This document shows, one piece after another, positions 25,961 through 33,565 of a stretch of 64,000 nt of DNA. Every line of letters starts with the position of its first letter. The stretch's first letter is position 1. Under the pieces are notes generated by a model that worked only from the letters and a program-made list of their open reading frames with translations, ran no database searches and had not been told where the DNA came from. The position numbers and the translations under genes are program-made. This DNA comes from Schlegelella_A sp036263655 (GTDB lineage Bacteria > Pseudomonadota > Gammaproteobacteria > Burkholderiales > Burkholderiaceae_C). The DNA is taken from contig DATAGP010000015.1 of NCBI GenBank assembly GCA_036263655.1, forward strand, positions 10,423-74,422, given 5' to 3'.

Positions 25961-27328
25961 GTGAGTGAAGAGCAGAACGCGCCTTGGCCGATCCACCTTC
26001 GCCGCCGCCCCGAGCACAGCAGCTATCTGGTGATCCGGATGGAGGCCGCTTTGCGCCAGGCGGCCTCCGCAGGGGCGGACGCCGCGGCGCGTGAGAAGCG
26101 CGCCAGGATCGCCGGGGTTCTCGAAGCGCACGGCCTCGATCTGCAACCCCTCGTCACGAGCGTTCCTGGGGAGCGGGTGCTTCGCTTCGAGAGCAGGGTG
26201 GTCCAGTTGCCCTCGCGCCCGAGCCTGACCGATTACTGGCGAATCGACGCGCGTCATCTCGAAGCGGCTCGACTCGTGGAGGTCGAGAGGGCGTTGACGG
26301 CGCTGCCGGGAGTGGAGCTGGTCTATCGGGAGCGACAGCCGCACGAGCCCGTGACGGCGGGCAACAACGTGCTCTCGAACCAGCAGCTCTATCTGGCCGC
26401 AGCGCCCTGTGGCATCGACGCAAGCTGGGCTCACGTCCAGGGATGGGATGGCAGCGGGATGCACTTCATCGACCTGGAGCGGGCGTGGCATCTGAATCAC
26501 GAGGATCTGAGCAACCCAGCCCTGATCTGCAACGACAACTACGCCTTGGCGGATCAGTTCGAGGTTCGCAGCCACGGGACCGCTGCCGTGAGCATCGCCA
26601 CGGGGGCCGACAACGGCGTCGGCGTGGTTGGGGTGGCGCCGGGTGTCGCCTCGCGTCGTGTCGCTTCCTACTGGCGCGCTTCCGATCCCGCGGGTCACAA
26701 GCACATCGCCGACGCCTTGGCCGCCGCCATCGTCGCAAGTCCCCCGCCCGACGTGATCCTGATCGAGGCGACTCTCGGCCGCTGGGCTCTGCCCGTGGAC
26801 TCGGACGCCGCCGTCTACCTGGCGGTGCAGGCGGCCATCGGCAACGGCATCGTAGTGGTCGAGGCCGGCGGGAACGAGGGCACCGACCTCGACGCCTGGA
26901 CCGATGCGTTGGGAAATACACCGCTCAAGCGCTCGGGCCAGTTCGACTCGGGGGCGATCGTCGTCGGGGCTGCCGAGTCGTCGGGAGCGCACAAGCGCTC
27001 CTCCTTCTCCAACTTCGGCTCGCGCATCGACTGCTACGCCTGGGGGGACAGCATCGTCGCGGCGGGCTACGGCGACCTGGACGGCGACGGTTCGACGAGC
27101 GCGAGCTACACGAGCAGGTTCGGCGGAACGAGCGGTGCTTCGGCGATCCTGGCCGGCGCGGCACTCGTCTTGAAGGGCATGCTGGCGGCCTCGCGCCAGC
27201 CGAGCGATCCGGAGACGGTCCGCCAGCTCCTCGCCGCGGCGGCCACCGGCACCCCATCCGTGAACGGCGCGTCGGACGGCATCGGCGTCATGCCCGACCT
27301 GAAGGCCCTGATCGAGAGTCTGCCTTGA
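25961..27328 (+). CDS. Subtilisin-like (S8) serine protease without signal peptide, 455 aa
   Basis: N-terminal ~60-125 resembles an inhibitor/propeptide domain. The S8 catalytic set is visible: Asp171 (MHFIDLERAW), His205 (SHGTAAVSIATG), Asn305 oxyanion (AGGNEG) and Ser391 (GGTSGAS). The Asp block has an unusual FIDLE instead of DTG or DSG. A GDLDGDGS segment (371-378) resembles a calcium loop. No signal peptide or membrane anchor is seen, which suggests a cytoplasmic enzyme or non-classical export. It starts at GTG with a strong Shine-Dalgarno. Its neighbours suggest a link to the STAND ATPase and lipoprotein, but this is inference. Confidence 0.88.
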   Translation: MSEEQNAPWPIHLRRRPEHSSYLVIRMEAALRQAASAGADAAAREKRARIAGVLEAHGLDLQPLVTSVPGERVLRFESRVVQLPSRPSLTDYWRIDARHLEAARLVEVERALTALPGVELVYRERQPHEPVTAGNNVLSNQQLYLAAAPCGIDASWAHVQGWDGSGMHFIDLERAWHLNHEDLSNPALICNDNYALADQFEVRSHGTAAVSIATGADNGVGVVGVAPGVASRRVASYWRASDPAGHKHIADALAAAIVASPPPDVILIEATLGRWALPVDSDAAVYLAVQAAIGNGIVVVEAGGNEGTDLDAWTDALGNTPLKRSGQFDSGAIVVGAAESSGAHKRSSFSNFGSRIDCYAWGDSIVAAGYGDLDGDGSTSASYTSRFGGTSGASAILAGAALVLKGMLAASRQPSDPETVRQLLAAAATGTPSVNGASDGIGVMPDLKALIESLP

Positions 27329-27345
27329 GCAGTACGCTTCCCGCG

Positions 27346-28977
27346 TCACAGCATCGCCTCGTCCACGAGGCGCGCCAGTACGCGCAAGCCCACTCCGCCG
27401 CGGCTCTCGACAGCGGGTTCGGCGGCGAGCTCTCGATACGCCTCGCCGGCTGCGGCATGCCAGCGCAACCGCCGCTCGGGTCCGCTTAGCTGCACGCGGT
27501 AGCTGCCCTCGCGGCGGCCGCTGTCCAGGAAGCGGCTCGCCTCGGCGCAGAGCTCCGCGCTGTGAATGACGAGGCCGGACTCGGTGTTGAAGAGGGCCGA
27601 GCGCGGGTCAATGTTCAGCGAGCCGACAAAGAGGCGCTCGCCGTCGACCACGGTCAGCTTGCTGTGCAAGCGGCCAAACGAGCCACCGCGGCCCGACCCG
27701 GCTCCGAGCACGGAATGACTGCCCGGCGGCGCGACGCCACCGATCAGCTCGTGCAACGACACGCCGGCGTTCAGCAGCGCCGTGCGGTAGCGGGCGTAGC
27801 CCAGGTGGACCAGCGGCTCGTCGGTGGTCGCCAGGGAGTTGGTCAGCACCGAGACTTCGACGTCGCGGGCGCGGACCTCGGCAAGGGCCTTCATTCCCTT
27901 GGCCCCGGGAATGAAGTAGGGAGAGGCCAGCTGCACGCTGCTGCGGGCGGAGCGAACGAGGTCCAGGTGGGCGTCGGCCACGGTCGGCGACGGAGGCGCG
28001 GCGGCATCGGACTTGCTCGGCGCGTCCGCGAGCAGCTCGACGGCGGCGGTCACCAAATCGACGCCGCCTGCCGCCAGCTCGGCATCCAGCGTGCGTCCGC
28101 CGCTGCGATCGGGATCGTCGCTGGCTGCCGCCGGCGCGGCGTGGGCGTCAAAGGCAGCGGCGACGGCGGCCGGTCTGGCCAGGCTCGCGACCGGATAGGC
28201 CGCGTCGGCGTTCCAGAATCGGTCGAACAGGGCCGCCATCTCCCCCACCACCGGGCCAGCGGACAGGACGTCCATGTCGATGAAGTTCGCCTTCTCGCTG
28301 CGGTCGAAGTACTCGTCGGCGATGTTGCGGCCGCCGGTGACGGCGAAGCTGCCGTCGGCGATCAGCAGCTTGTTGTGCATGCGCCGGTTGATGCGCGAGA
28401 ACTCGTGCAGCGACAACGCGACGCGACGCGTCATGCCGCCGCTGCGCGCGGGCAGCGGGTTGAACAGGCGGACCTCGACGTTCGGGTTCGCGGCCAGGGC
28501 GGCGAGCAGCGCGTCCTGGCCGGTGGCATACAGGTCGTCGATCAGGACGTGGACGCGCACGCCGCGCCGGCCCGCGTCGCGCAGCTCGCGCAGGAAGGCG
28601 AGGCCGGTGTCGTCGCTCGCGACGAGGTAGTACTGGACGTCGATCGAGCGCTCGGCGCGGCGGATGAGCGCGGTGCGTGCCTCGAAGGCCTCGCGTCCGC
28701 CGGGCAGCAGGCGAAAGCCCGACTCGCCCGGCCGCGCTGCCGACATCGACGCGGCGGCAGCGCGGGCCAGGGACGTGTCGGCGACGTCCGTCAGGGCGAG
28801 CGACGGTGGACGCGCCACCTGCGTCGGCAGGGCGGCGCAGCCGCCCAGCGACACGGCGACGGCGAGGACGACGGCACGCCAGCCGGCCTCCAGCGCTGCG
28901 CCGGCGGCGCCGGCGCAGCCGAGCCAGATCCAGAGGCGGGACATGCCGGAGGACGTGGCGTCTCGAATCTGCGGCAT
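27346..28977 (-). CDS. Phospholipase D family lipoprotein (cardiolipin synthase C-like), 543 aa
   Basis: Two HKD motifs: HNKLLIADGSFAVTGGRN and HSKLTVVDGERLFVGSLN, as in ClsC/YmdC-type enzymes that make cardiolipin from two phospholipids. Start ATG 28977 has an AGGAG Shine-Dalgarno 7 bases upstream. A hydrophobic region ends in the lipobox-like SLGGC (Cys47), though the N-region is longer than usual. Sequence between the HKD halves contains an Asp/Ala-rich insert. It converges with the protease gene (17 bases) and follows a 33-residue membrane peptide gene. Confidence 0.87.
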   Translation of the reverse strand: MPQIRDATSSGMSRLWIWLGCAGAAGAALEAGWRAVVLAVAVSLGGCAALPTQVARPPSLALTDVADTSLARAAAASMSAARPGESGFRLLPGGREAFEARTALIRRAERSIDVQYYLVASDDTGLAFLRELRDAGRRGVRVHVLIDDLYATGQDALLAALAANPNVEVRLFNPLPARSGGMTRRVALSLHEFSRINRRMHNKLLIADGSFAVTGGRNIADEYFDRSEKANFIDMDVLSAGPVVGEMAALFDRFWNADAAYPVASLARPAAVAAAFDAHAAPAAASDDPDRSGGRTLDAELAAGGVDLVTAAVELLADAPSKSDAAAPPSPTVADAHLDLVRSARSSVQLASPYFIPGAKGMKALAEVRARDVEVSVLTNSLATTDEPLVHLGYARYRTALLNAGVSLHELIGGVAPPGSHSVLGAGSGRGGSFGRLHSKLTVVDGERLFVGSLNIDPRSALFNTESGLVIHSAELCAEASRFLDSGRREGSYRVQLSGPERRLRWHAAAGEAYRELAAEPAVESRGGVGLRVLARLVDEAML

Positions 28978-29018
28978 GGAAGATCTCCTGGGTCGGAGGG
29001 CGGGGCTCGAGGTCCGGC

Positions 29019-29120
29019 TCAGGCCGCGCCGAAGGCGACCACGACGAACATCGAGAACGATGCGAGCGAGAGGGTCACGACCATCAGTCCGGTGGCGAGG
29101 TCGTCGATCAGGTGCTTCAT
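29019..29120 (-). CDS. Small membrane peptide, 33 aa
   Basis: ATG 29120 has a GGAG Shine-Dalgarno 7 bases upstream. The product begins MKHLIDDLATG and is then a single hydrophobic helix (LMVVTLSLASFSMFVVVAFGAA). It lies 41 bases upstream of the phospholipase D gene in the same direction, so both are probably co-transcribed. Function unknown; possibly a partner or regulator of the membrane enzyme. Confidence 0.6.
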   Translation of the reverse strand: MKHLIDDLATGLMVVTLSLASFSMFVVVAFGAA

Positions 29121-29228
29121 GACAGGCTCCAGGGTCGGGGTTCGGGCCTTCGCGATCGCGGGCGTCGGCATGGGAAAAGTCTCCGCAAAGCGCTCCTCGT
29201 CGCCGAGTGAGCAAGGCGCTCGGGCCGA

Positions 29229-29242
29229 GTGACATTCGTCAC
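29229..29242. promoter_or_regulatory. Crp/Fnr-type operator
   Basis: GTGACATTCGTCAC matches the GTGA-N6-TCAC core of Crp-like sites. It sits 31 bases before the start of the Crp-family gene and 18 bases before its -10 element, where the -35 would be, and also upstream of the small peptide/phospholipase D unit. Autoregulation and control of the divergent genes are both plausible. Confidence 0.65.
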
Positions 29243-29260
29243 CCGGGCCACCTCCGGATC

Positions 29261-29266
29261 GATAAT
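29261..29266 (+). promoter_or_regulatory. -10 element of the Crp-family gene
   Basis: GATAAT, 7 bases before the ATG at 29274. With a normal -10 to start distance the transcript would begin at or next to the start codon; no Shine-Dalgarno is present. Confidence 0.55.
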
Positions 29267-29273
29267 TCGCCGC

Positions 29274-29930
29274 ATGCACGAAGCGAAGGGAGGCACTGGT
29301 AGTACGGCAGAAGACCGGCTTTCCGGTCCTTTGCTGGAAGAGCTCGCGCGGCACGGCAACACGCGTCCCTTCCGTGCCCAGACCATCCTCATCCATGCGG
29401 GGGATGCGGGCGACTCGATCTACATCGTCCTGTCGGGCCGCTTGCGCACGTATGCCAGCTCCGACGACGGCCGCGACGTCGTGCTCGCGGAGCACGGCCC
29501 CGGCGAGTACGTGGGCGAGCTGGCGCTCGACGGCGCCGAGCGCTCGGCCTCGGTGAAGACGCTCGAGCCGAGCACCTGCTGCGTGGTCTCCGGCGCCGAG
29601 ATGCGGGCCTTCCTCGCCGACCACCCCGACTTCGCCCTGCACCTGACGCACAAGCTGGCGCGCATGGTCCGCCGACTCACCGAGCAGGTGAAGGACCTCG
29701 CCCTCAAGGACGTCTACGGGCGCATGGTCCGCGTCCTGACCGAGCTTTCGGATCCGGTCGGGACTGAGCGCGTGGTCCGCGAGAAGCTCACCCAGCAGGA
29801 CATCGCCGAGCGCATCGGCTCGTCGCGCGAGATGGTCAACCGGGTGATGAAGGACCTGATGGCCGGCGGCTACGTGTCGCTGCGCGACGGCCGCTACACC
29901 ATCCACCGCAAGCTCCCGGCGGCCCGCTAG
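29274..29930 (+). CDS. Crp/Fnr family transcriptional regulator, 218 aa
   Basis: N-terminal cyclic-nucleotide-binding-type domain (~20-135, with GDAGDSIYIVLSGRLRTY and GPGEYVGELALDG) and C-terminal winged helix (recognition region LTQQDIAERIGSSREMVNRVMKDLMAGG). It lacks the N-terminal Cys cluster of oxygen-sensing Fnr. The pocket has GELAL followed by ERSASV, close to the cAMP-binding RxS arrangement, so cAMP or another nucleotide is a possible ligand. A GTGA-N6-TCAC site precedes the gene. Confidence 0.88.
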   Translation: MHEAKGGTGSTAEDRLSGPLLEELARHGNTRPFRAQTILIHAGDAGDSIYIVLSGRLRTYASSDDGRDVVLAEHGPGEYVGELALDGAERSASVKTLEPSTCCVVSGAEMRAFLADHPDFALHLTHKLARMVRRLTEQVKDLALKDVYGRMVRVLTELSDPVGTERVVREKLTQQDIAERIGSSREMVNRVMKDLMAGGYVSLRDGRYTIHRKLPAAR

Positions 29931-29948
29931 GGCGGCCCGGGCTCACCC

Positions 29949-31025
29949 ATGACCGGGGCGCAGATCATCGTCCTCGCCACGCCGGTCTTCCTGGCCCTGA
30001 TCGGCCTCGAGCTCGTCGTCGGCCTGCGCCGCGGCCGCAACACCTACCGGCTCAACGACGCCCTGTCGAGCATCGGCCTCGGCGTGCTGAGCCAGGTGAT
30101 CGGCCTCTTCACCGCGCTCCTGACGCTCGGCATCTACAGCGCCGCCTGTGCCGCGTTCGCGCCGTGGCGGCTGCCTGTCGATTCGCCGTGGACGTGGCTC
30201 GGCGCCCTGGTCGCCTACGACTTCCTCTATTACTGGCACCACCGCGCCGGGCACCGCGTCGCCTTGTTCTGGGCCGCCCACGTCGTCCATCACCAGAGCG
30301 AGGACTACAACCTCTCGACCGCCCTGCGCCAGACCTCGAGCGGCTGGCTGTTCGGCTGGATCTTCTACCTGCCGATGGCCCTCGCCGGCGTGCCGCCGCT
30401 CGTCTTCGGCGTCGTCGCCCTGATCGACCTGCTCTACCAGTTCTGGATCCACACCGAGCACGTCGGCCGGCTCGGCTGGTTCGACCGCTGGTTCTGCGCG
30501 CCCAGCAACCACCGCGTGCACCACGCCGTCAACGATGCCTATCTCGACCGGAACTACGGCGGCATCTTCATCGTCTGGGACCGGCTGTTCGGCACCTACG
30601 CCGCCGAGGATCCGAGGGAGCCCTGCGTCTACGGCACGCGCGGGCCGCTGCGCAGCTGGAACCCGGTGCGCGCGAACCTGCAGGTCTACGCCGGTCTGGC
30701 GCGCGACTCGTGGCGCACGCGCCGCATCGCCGACAAGCTCGGGCTGTGGCTTCGCCCGCCCGGCTGGCGCCCGGCCGACCTCGCCGCGGAGGCGCCCAAG
30801 ACCGCCTTCGACGTCGCCGCCGTCGAGCGCTTCGACACGGTCATGTCGAGGCCGGCGCAGGCGGTGGCGCTGTCGCTCTTCGCTGTCCTTCTCGGCGCGA
30901 CGAGCGGGCTGCTCTGGAACGCGCACCGGCTCGACCTGCCGACGCAAGCCGCGGCAGCGTCGACCATCCTGGTGGGCCTGTGGCTCCTCGGGCGCTTGAG
31001 CGAGGGCCCGCCGACGCCCGCCTAG
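29949..31025 (+). CDS. Sterol desaturase/fatty acid hydroxylase family protein, 358 aa
   Basis: Integral membrane di-iron enzyme. Histidine clusters: HHRAGH (97-102), HVVHH (111-115), IHTEH (168-171) and NHRVHH (188-192), which place metal ligands on the cytoplasmic face. About six TM helices, two of them after the catalytic core near the C-terminus. The reaction is probably hydroxylation or desaturation of a lipid; substrate unknown. It starts 18 bases after the Crp-family stop, so both may be co-transcribed. Confidence 0.85.
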   Translation: MTGAQIIVLATPVFLALIGLELVVGLRRGRNTYRLNDALSSIGLGVLSQVIGLFTALLTLGIYSAACAAFAPWRLPVDSPWTWLGALVAYDFLYYWHHRAGHRVALFWAAHVVHHQSEDYNLSTALRQTSSGWLFGWIFYLPMALAGVPPLVFGVVALIDLLYQFWIHTEHVGRLGWFDRWFCAPSNHRVHHAVNDAYLDRNYGGIFIVWDRLFGTYAAEDPREPCVYGTRGPLRSWNPVRANLQVYAGLARDSWRTRRIADKLGLWLRPPGWRPADLAAEAPKTAFDVAAVERFDTVMSRPAQAVALSLFAVLLGATSGLLWNAHRLDLPTQAAAASTILVGLWLLGRLSEGPPTPA

Positions 31026-31046
31026 GGCAATTCCTCTGAGGGCTAA

Positions 31047-31084
31047 CCCCCGCGCGGGGGCCCACGGCGTGTTCGCCGCGGGCC
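31047..31084 (+). terminator. Tandem GC palindromes after the desaturase gene
   Basis: CCCCCGCGCGGGGG at 31047-31060 is a perfect palindrome. An overlapping hairpin, 31059-31069 with 31074-31084, has one mismatch and a 4-base loop. They lie 21 bases after the stop codon. No T-run; rho-independent strength is uncertain. Confidence 0.5.
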
Positions 31085-31111
31085 TGCATGCCTAGACTCC
31101 GCGTCCGGCGT

Positions 31112-31128
31112 ATTGAAGTCCGTTCAAT
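31112..31128. promoter_or_regulatory. Palindromic operator upstream of the IclR gene
   Basis: ATTGAAGTCCGTTCAAT: a perfect 6-bp inverted repeat with a 5-base spacer, 35 bases before the chosen IclR start. A possible -10 (TAGACT, 31092-31097) lies just upstream, so a bound regulator would block transcription. IclR-family proteins commonly bind palindromes of this size and repress themselves. Confidence 0.6.
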
Positions 31129-31163
31129 GGGATGAACGCCGCCCGAACACCGCATCCCCGCCC

Positions 31164-32024
31164 ATGCATTCCCGCTCCGACCACGCGTTGTCGTCCGCGC
31201 GCCTGCTGCCTCCCATGGGCCGCGAGCGCGGCGGATCCGGCCTCGTGCCGGCGGTGTCGCGGGCGCTCGCCTTGCTCGAGCGGCTCGCCGACGCGCGCGG
31301 CCCGCTCACCCTGGCCCGGCTGTCGAGCGACCTGCGGCTGCCGAAGAGCAGCGTGCACGGGCTGCTCAGCACCCTGGTCTCCTTCGGCTACCTGCGGCGC
31401 CAGCCCGACGGCGCCTACCTGATCGGTCCGCGCGTGATGGGCCTCGCCGAGGCCTTCGTCTCCGGCACCGATGTCGCCCAGGAGTTCGCCGCCCTCTGGT
31501 CCGATCGCGGCGACGCACCCGAGGAGACGGTGGTGCTGTCGGTGCTGTCCGGCACCGAAGCGCTCTACGTCGCGGTCCGCAACAGCGCCCGCCCGCTCGG
31601 CCTCGCCTTCAACGTCGGCATGCGCCTGCCCGCCTACCTGTCGGGCAGCGGCAAGGCCATGCTCGCCTTCCTGCCGCCGGACGAGGTGCGGCGCCGCTTC
31701 GCCTCGGGCCTCGGCACCCGGCTCACCCGCAAGGGCCCGCGCAGCATCGAGGCCCTCGTCAAGGAGCTGGCGGTGACCCGCAAGCGGGGCTACAGCATCG
31801 ACGAGGAAGCGGTGCGCGAAGGCGTGATCTCCTTCGGCGCGCCGGTGTTCGGCGTCTCGGGGGACGTCGTCGCCGCCGTCTCGGTCTGCATCAACAAGGC
31901 GCTGCTCGGCGCCGACCGCGGTGCCCGCCATCTCGACGCCGCGCTCGCGGTCGCCGCCGCCCTCACCGAGCGCCTGGGCGGCGATCCGGGGCGGTCGCGC
32001 CCGTTCGCGGAGGGCGCGGCGTGA
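31164..32024 (+). CDS. IclR family transcriptional regulator, 286 aa
   Basis: N-terminal winged helix (~31-95; VPAVSRALALLERLA, LRLPKSSVHGLLSTLVSFGYL) and C-terminal effector-binding domain (~110-270; GMRLPAYLSGSGKAMLAFLP, EAVREGVISFGAPVFG). Start taken at ATG 31164; TTG 31113 lies inside the operator palindrome and is unlikely. The stop overlaps the GTG start of the ABC ATPase gene, so the regulator is encoded in the transporter operon and probably senses its substrate. Confidence 0.87.
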   Translation: MHSRSDHALSSARLLPPMGRERGGSGLVPAVSRALALLERLADARGPLTLARLSSDLRLPKSSVHGLLSTLVSFGYLRRQPDGAYLIGPRVMGLAEAFVSGTDVAQEFAALWSDRGDAPEETVVLSVLSGTEALYVAVRNSARPLGLAFNVGMRLPAYLSGSGKAMLAFLPPDEVRRRFASGLGTRLTRKGPRSIEALVKELAVTRKRGYSIDEEAVREGVISFGAPVFGVSGDVVAAVSVCINKALLGADRGARHLDAALAVAAALTERLGGDPGRSRPFAEGAA

Positions 32025-32797
32025 GCGGCCCGGAGTTCATCCTCGAGACGCACGAGCTGACCAAGGAGTTCAAGGGCTTCGTCGCCGTCGACAAGGTGAA
32101 CCTGCGCGTCCGTCGCGGCAGCATCCACGCGATGATCGGCCCCAACGGCGCCGGCAAGACGACCTGCTTCAACCTGCTCACCAAGTTCCTGACGCCGACC
32201 TCGGGCCGGATCCTGTTCCAGGGGGTCGACATCACCAACGACAAGCCGGCAGCGATCGCCCGCCGCGGCATCGTCCGCTCGTTCCAGATCTCGGCGGTGT
32301 TCGGCCACCTGAGCGTGCTCGAGAACGTGCGCGTCGCGCTGCAGCGAAAGCTCGGCACCTCGTTCCACTTCTGGAAGGCCGAATCGTCCCTGAGCGTCCT
32401 CGACGCCAAGGCGATGGAGCTGCTGCGCGCGGTCGACCTCGACGGCTACGCGGCGCTGCCCGCCGTCGAGCTCAGCTACGGCCGCAAGCGTGCGCTCGAG
32501 ATCGCCACGACGCTGGCGATGGAACCCACGCTCATGCTCCTGGACGAGCCGACGCAGGGCATGGGCCTCGAGGACGTCGAGCGGGTGCGCGAGCTGATCC
32601 GCAAGGTCGCCGCCAACCGCACGGTGCTGATGGTCGAGCACAACATGAGCGTGGTCGCGTCGATCGCCGACACGATCACCGTCCTGGCGCGCGGCGCGAC
32701 GCTGGCGGAGGGGCCCTACTCGGAGGTCTCGCGCAATCCCGCGGTGATCGAGGCCTACATGGGCACGGCCGACGCCGAGCTGGTCGGGGCCCACTGA
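32021..32797 (+). CDS. livG: Branched-chain amino acid-type ABC transporter ATPase LivG, 258 aa
   Basis: ABC ATPase with Walker A GPNGAGKT (40-47), Q-loop, a signature read as LSYGRKRALEIA (LSYG instead of LSGG, common in LivG), Walker B LMLLDEPTQGM, H-loop MVEHNM. Start is GTG overlapping the IclR stop (GTGA). First of five transporter genes (livG-livF-SBP-livH-livM). The ligand may be an amino acid or an aromatic/aliphatic acid; the IclR neighbour favours a catabolic substrate. Confidence 0.9.
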   Translation: MSGPEFILETHELTKEFKGFVAVDKVNLRVRRGSIHAMIGPNGAGKTTCFNLLTKFLTPTSGRILFQGVDITNDKPAAIARRGIVRSFQISAVFGHLSVLENVRVALQRKLGTSFHFWKAESSLSVLDAKAMELLRAVDLDGYAALPAVELSYGRKRALEIATTLAMEPTLMLLDEPTQGMGLEDVERVRELIRKVAANRTVLMVEHNMSVVASIADTITVLARGATLAEGPYSEVSRNPAVIEAYMGTADAELVGAH

Positions 32798-32799
32798 GC

Positions 32800-33504
32800 A
32801 TGGCCGTTCCCTTCCTCGAGGTCAGCGGCCTGCAGGGCTGGTACGGCGAGTCGCACGTGCTGCACGGCGTCGACTTCAAGGTCGGCGAAGGCGAGGTCGT
32901 GACGCTGCTCGGACGCAACGGCGCCGGCCGCACCAGCACCCTGCGCGCGATCATGGGCCTGATCGGCTCGCGCTCCGGCTCGATCAAGGTGCGCGGCACC
33001 GAGACCGTCGGCATGTCGACGCACGCCATCGCGCGGCTCGGCCTCGGCTACTGCCCCGAGGAGCGCGGCATCTTCGCCAGCCTGTCGGCCGAGGAGAACC
33101 TGCTCCTGCCGCCGGAGCTGGCGCCGGGCGGGATGAGCGTCGACGAGATCTACACGATGTTTCCCAACCTGAAGGAGCGCCGGGCCAGCCCCGGCATGCG
33201 CCTTTCGGGCGGGGAGCAGCAGATGCTCGCCGTGGCGCGCATCCTGCGCTCGGGCGCCAAGCTGCTGCTGCTCGACGAGATCTCCGAAGGCCTCGCGCCG
33301 GTCATCGTGCAGATGCTGGCGCAGACGATCCGCATGCTGCGCGAGCGCGGCTTCACGATCGTGATGGTGGAGCAGAACTTCCGCTTCGCGGCGCCGCTGG
33401 CGGATCATCTCTGCGTCATGGAGCATGGCCGCATCGTGGCCAGCTTCGCGGCCGCGGAGCTGTCGGAGAAGATGGGAATGCTGCACGAGTATCTCGGTGT
33501 CTGA
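32800..33504 (+). CDS. livF: Branched-chain amino acid-type ABC transporter ATPase LivF, 234 aa
   Basis: Second ATPase of the Liv-type system. Signature LSGGEQQMLAVAR, Walker B LLLLDEISEGLAP and H-loop-region VEQN are present. The Walker A reads GRNGAGRT: the invariant Lys is Arg44. This substitution is known to me in some LivF proteins, but it would be expected to weaken ATP hydrolysis, leaving LivG as the main active site. Start ATG is 2 bases after the livG stop. Confidence 0.9.
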   Translation: MAVPFLEVSGLQGWYGESHVLHGVDFKVGEGEVVTLLGRNGAGRTSTLRAIMGLIGSRSGSIKVRGTETVGMSTHAIARLGLGYCPEERGIFASLSAEENLLLPPELAPGGMSVDEIYTMFPNLKERRASPGMRLSGGEQQMLAVARILRSGAKLLLLDEISEGLAPVIVQMLAQTIRMLRERGFTIVMVEQNFRFAAPLADHLCVMEHGRIVASFAAAELSEKMGMLHEYLGV

Positions 33505-33565
33505 GGCGCAGCGCGCACGGGCACGGCGGGAGTTTTTCACCCGGTTCACCTCAAGGAGACAGACG

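Noticed and set aside
22039..27328. Labelling the block as an IetAS or Avs defence system
   Set aside because: The ATPase is a cyclase-STAND-TPR protein, not the simple AAA protein of IetAS, and the three genes are not in one operon. No known defence marker genes or integrase are adjacent, so only a hypothesis is justified.
29019..29906. Long minus-strand frame across the Crp-family gene
   Set aside because: Only its last 33 codons have a Shine-Dalgarno and a sensible product; the rest is antisense to a clear Crp-family gene.
31113..31163. TTG start giving a 17-residue longer IclR protein
   Set aside because: The TTG lies inside the operator palindrome and has no Shine-Dalgarno; the ATG at 31164 suits the family N-terminus better.
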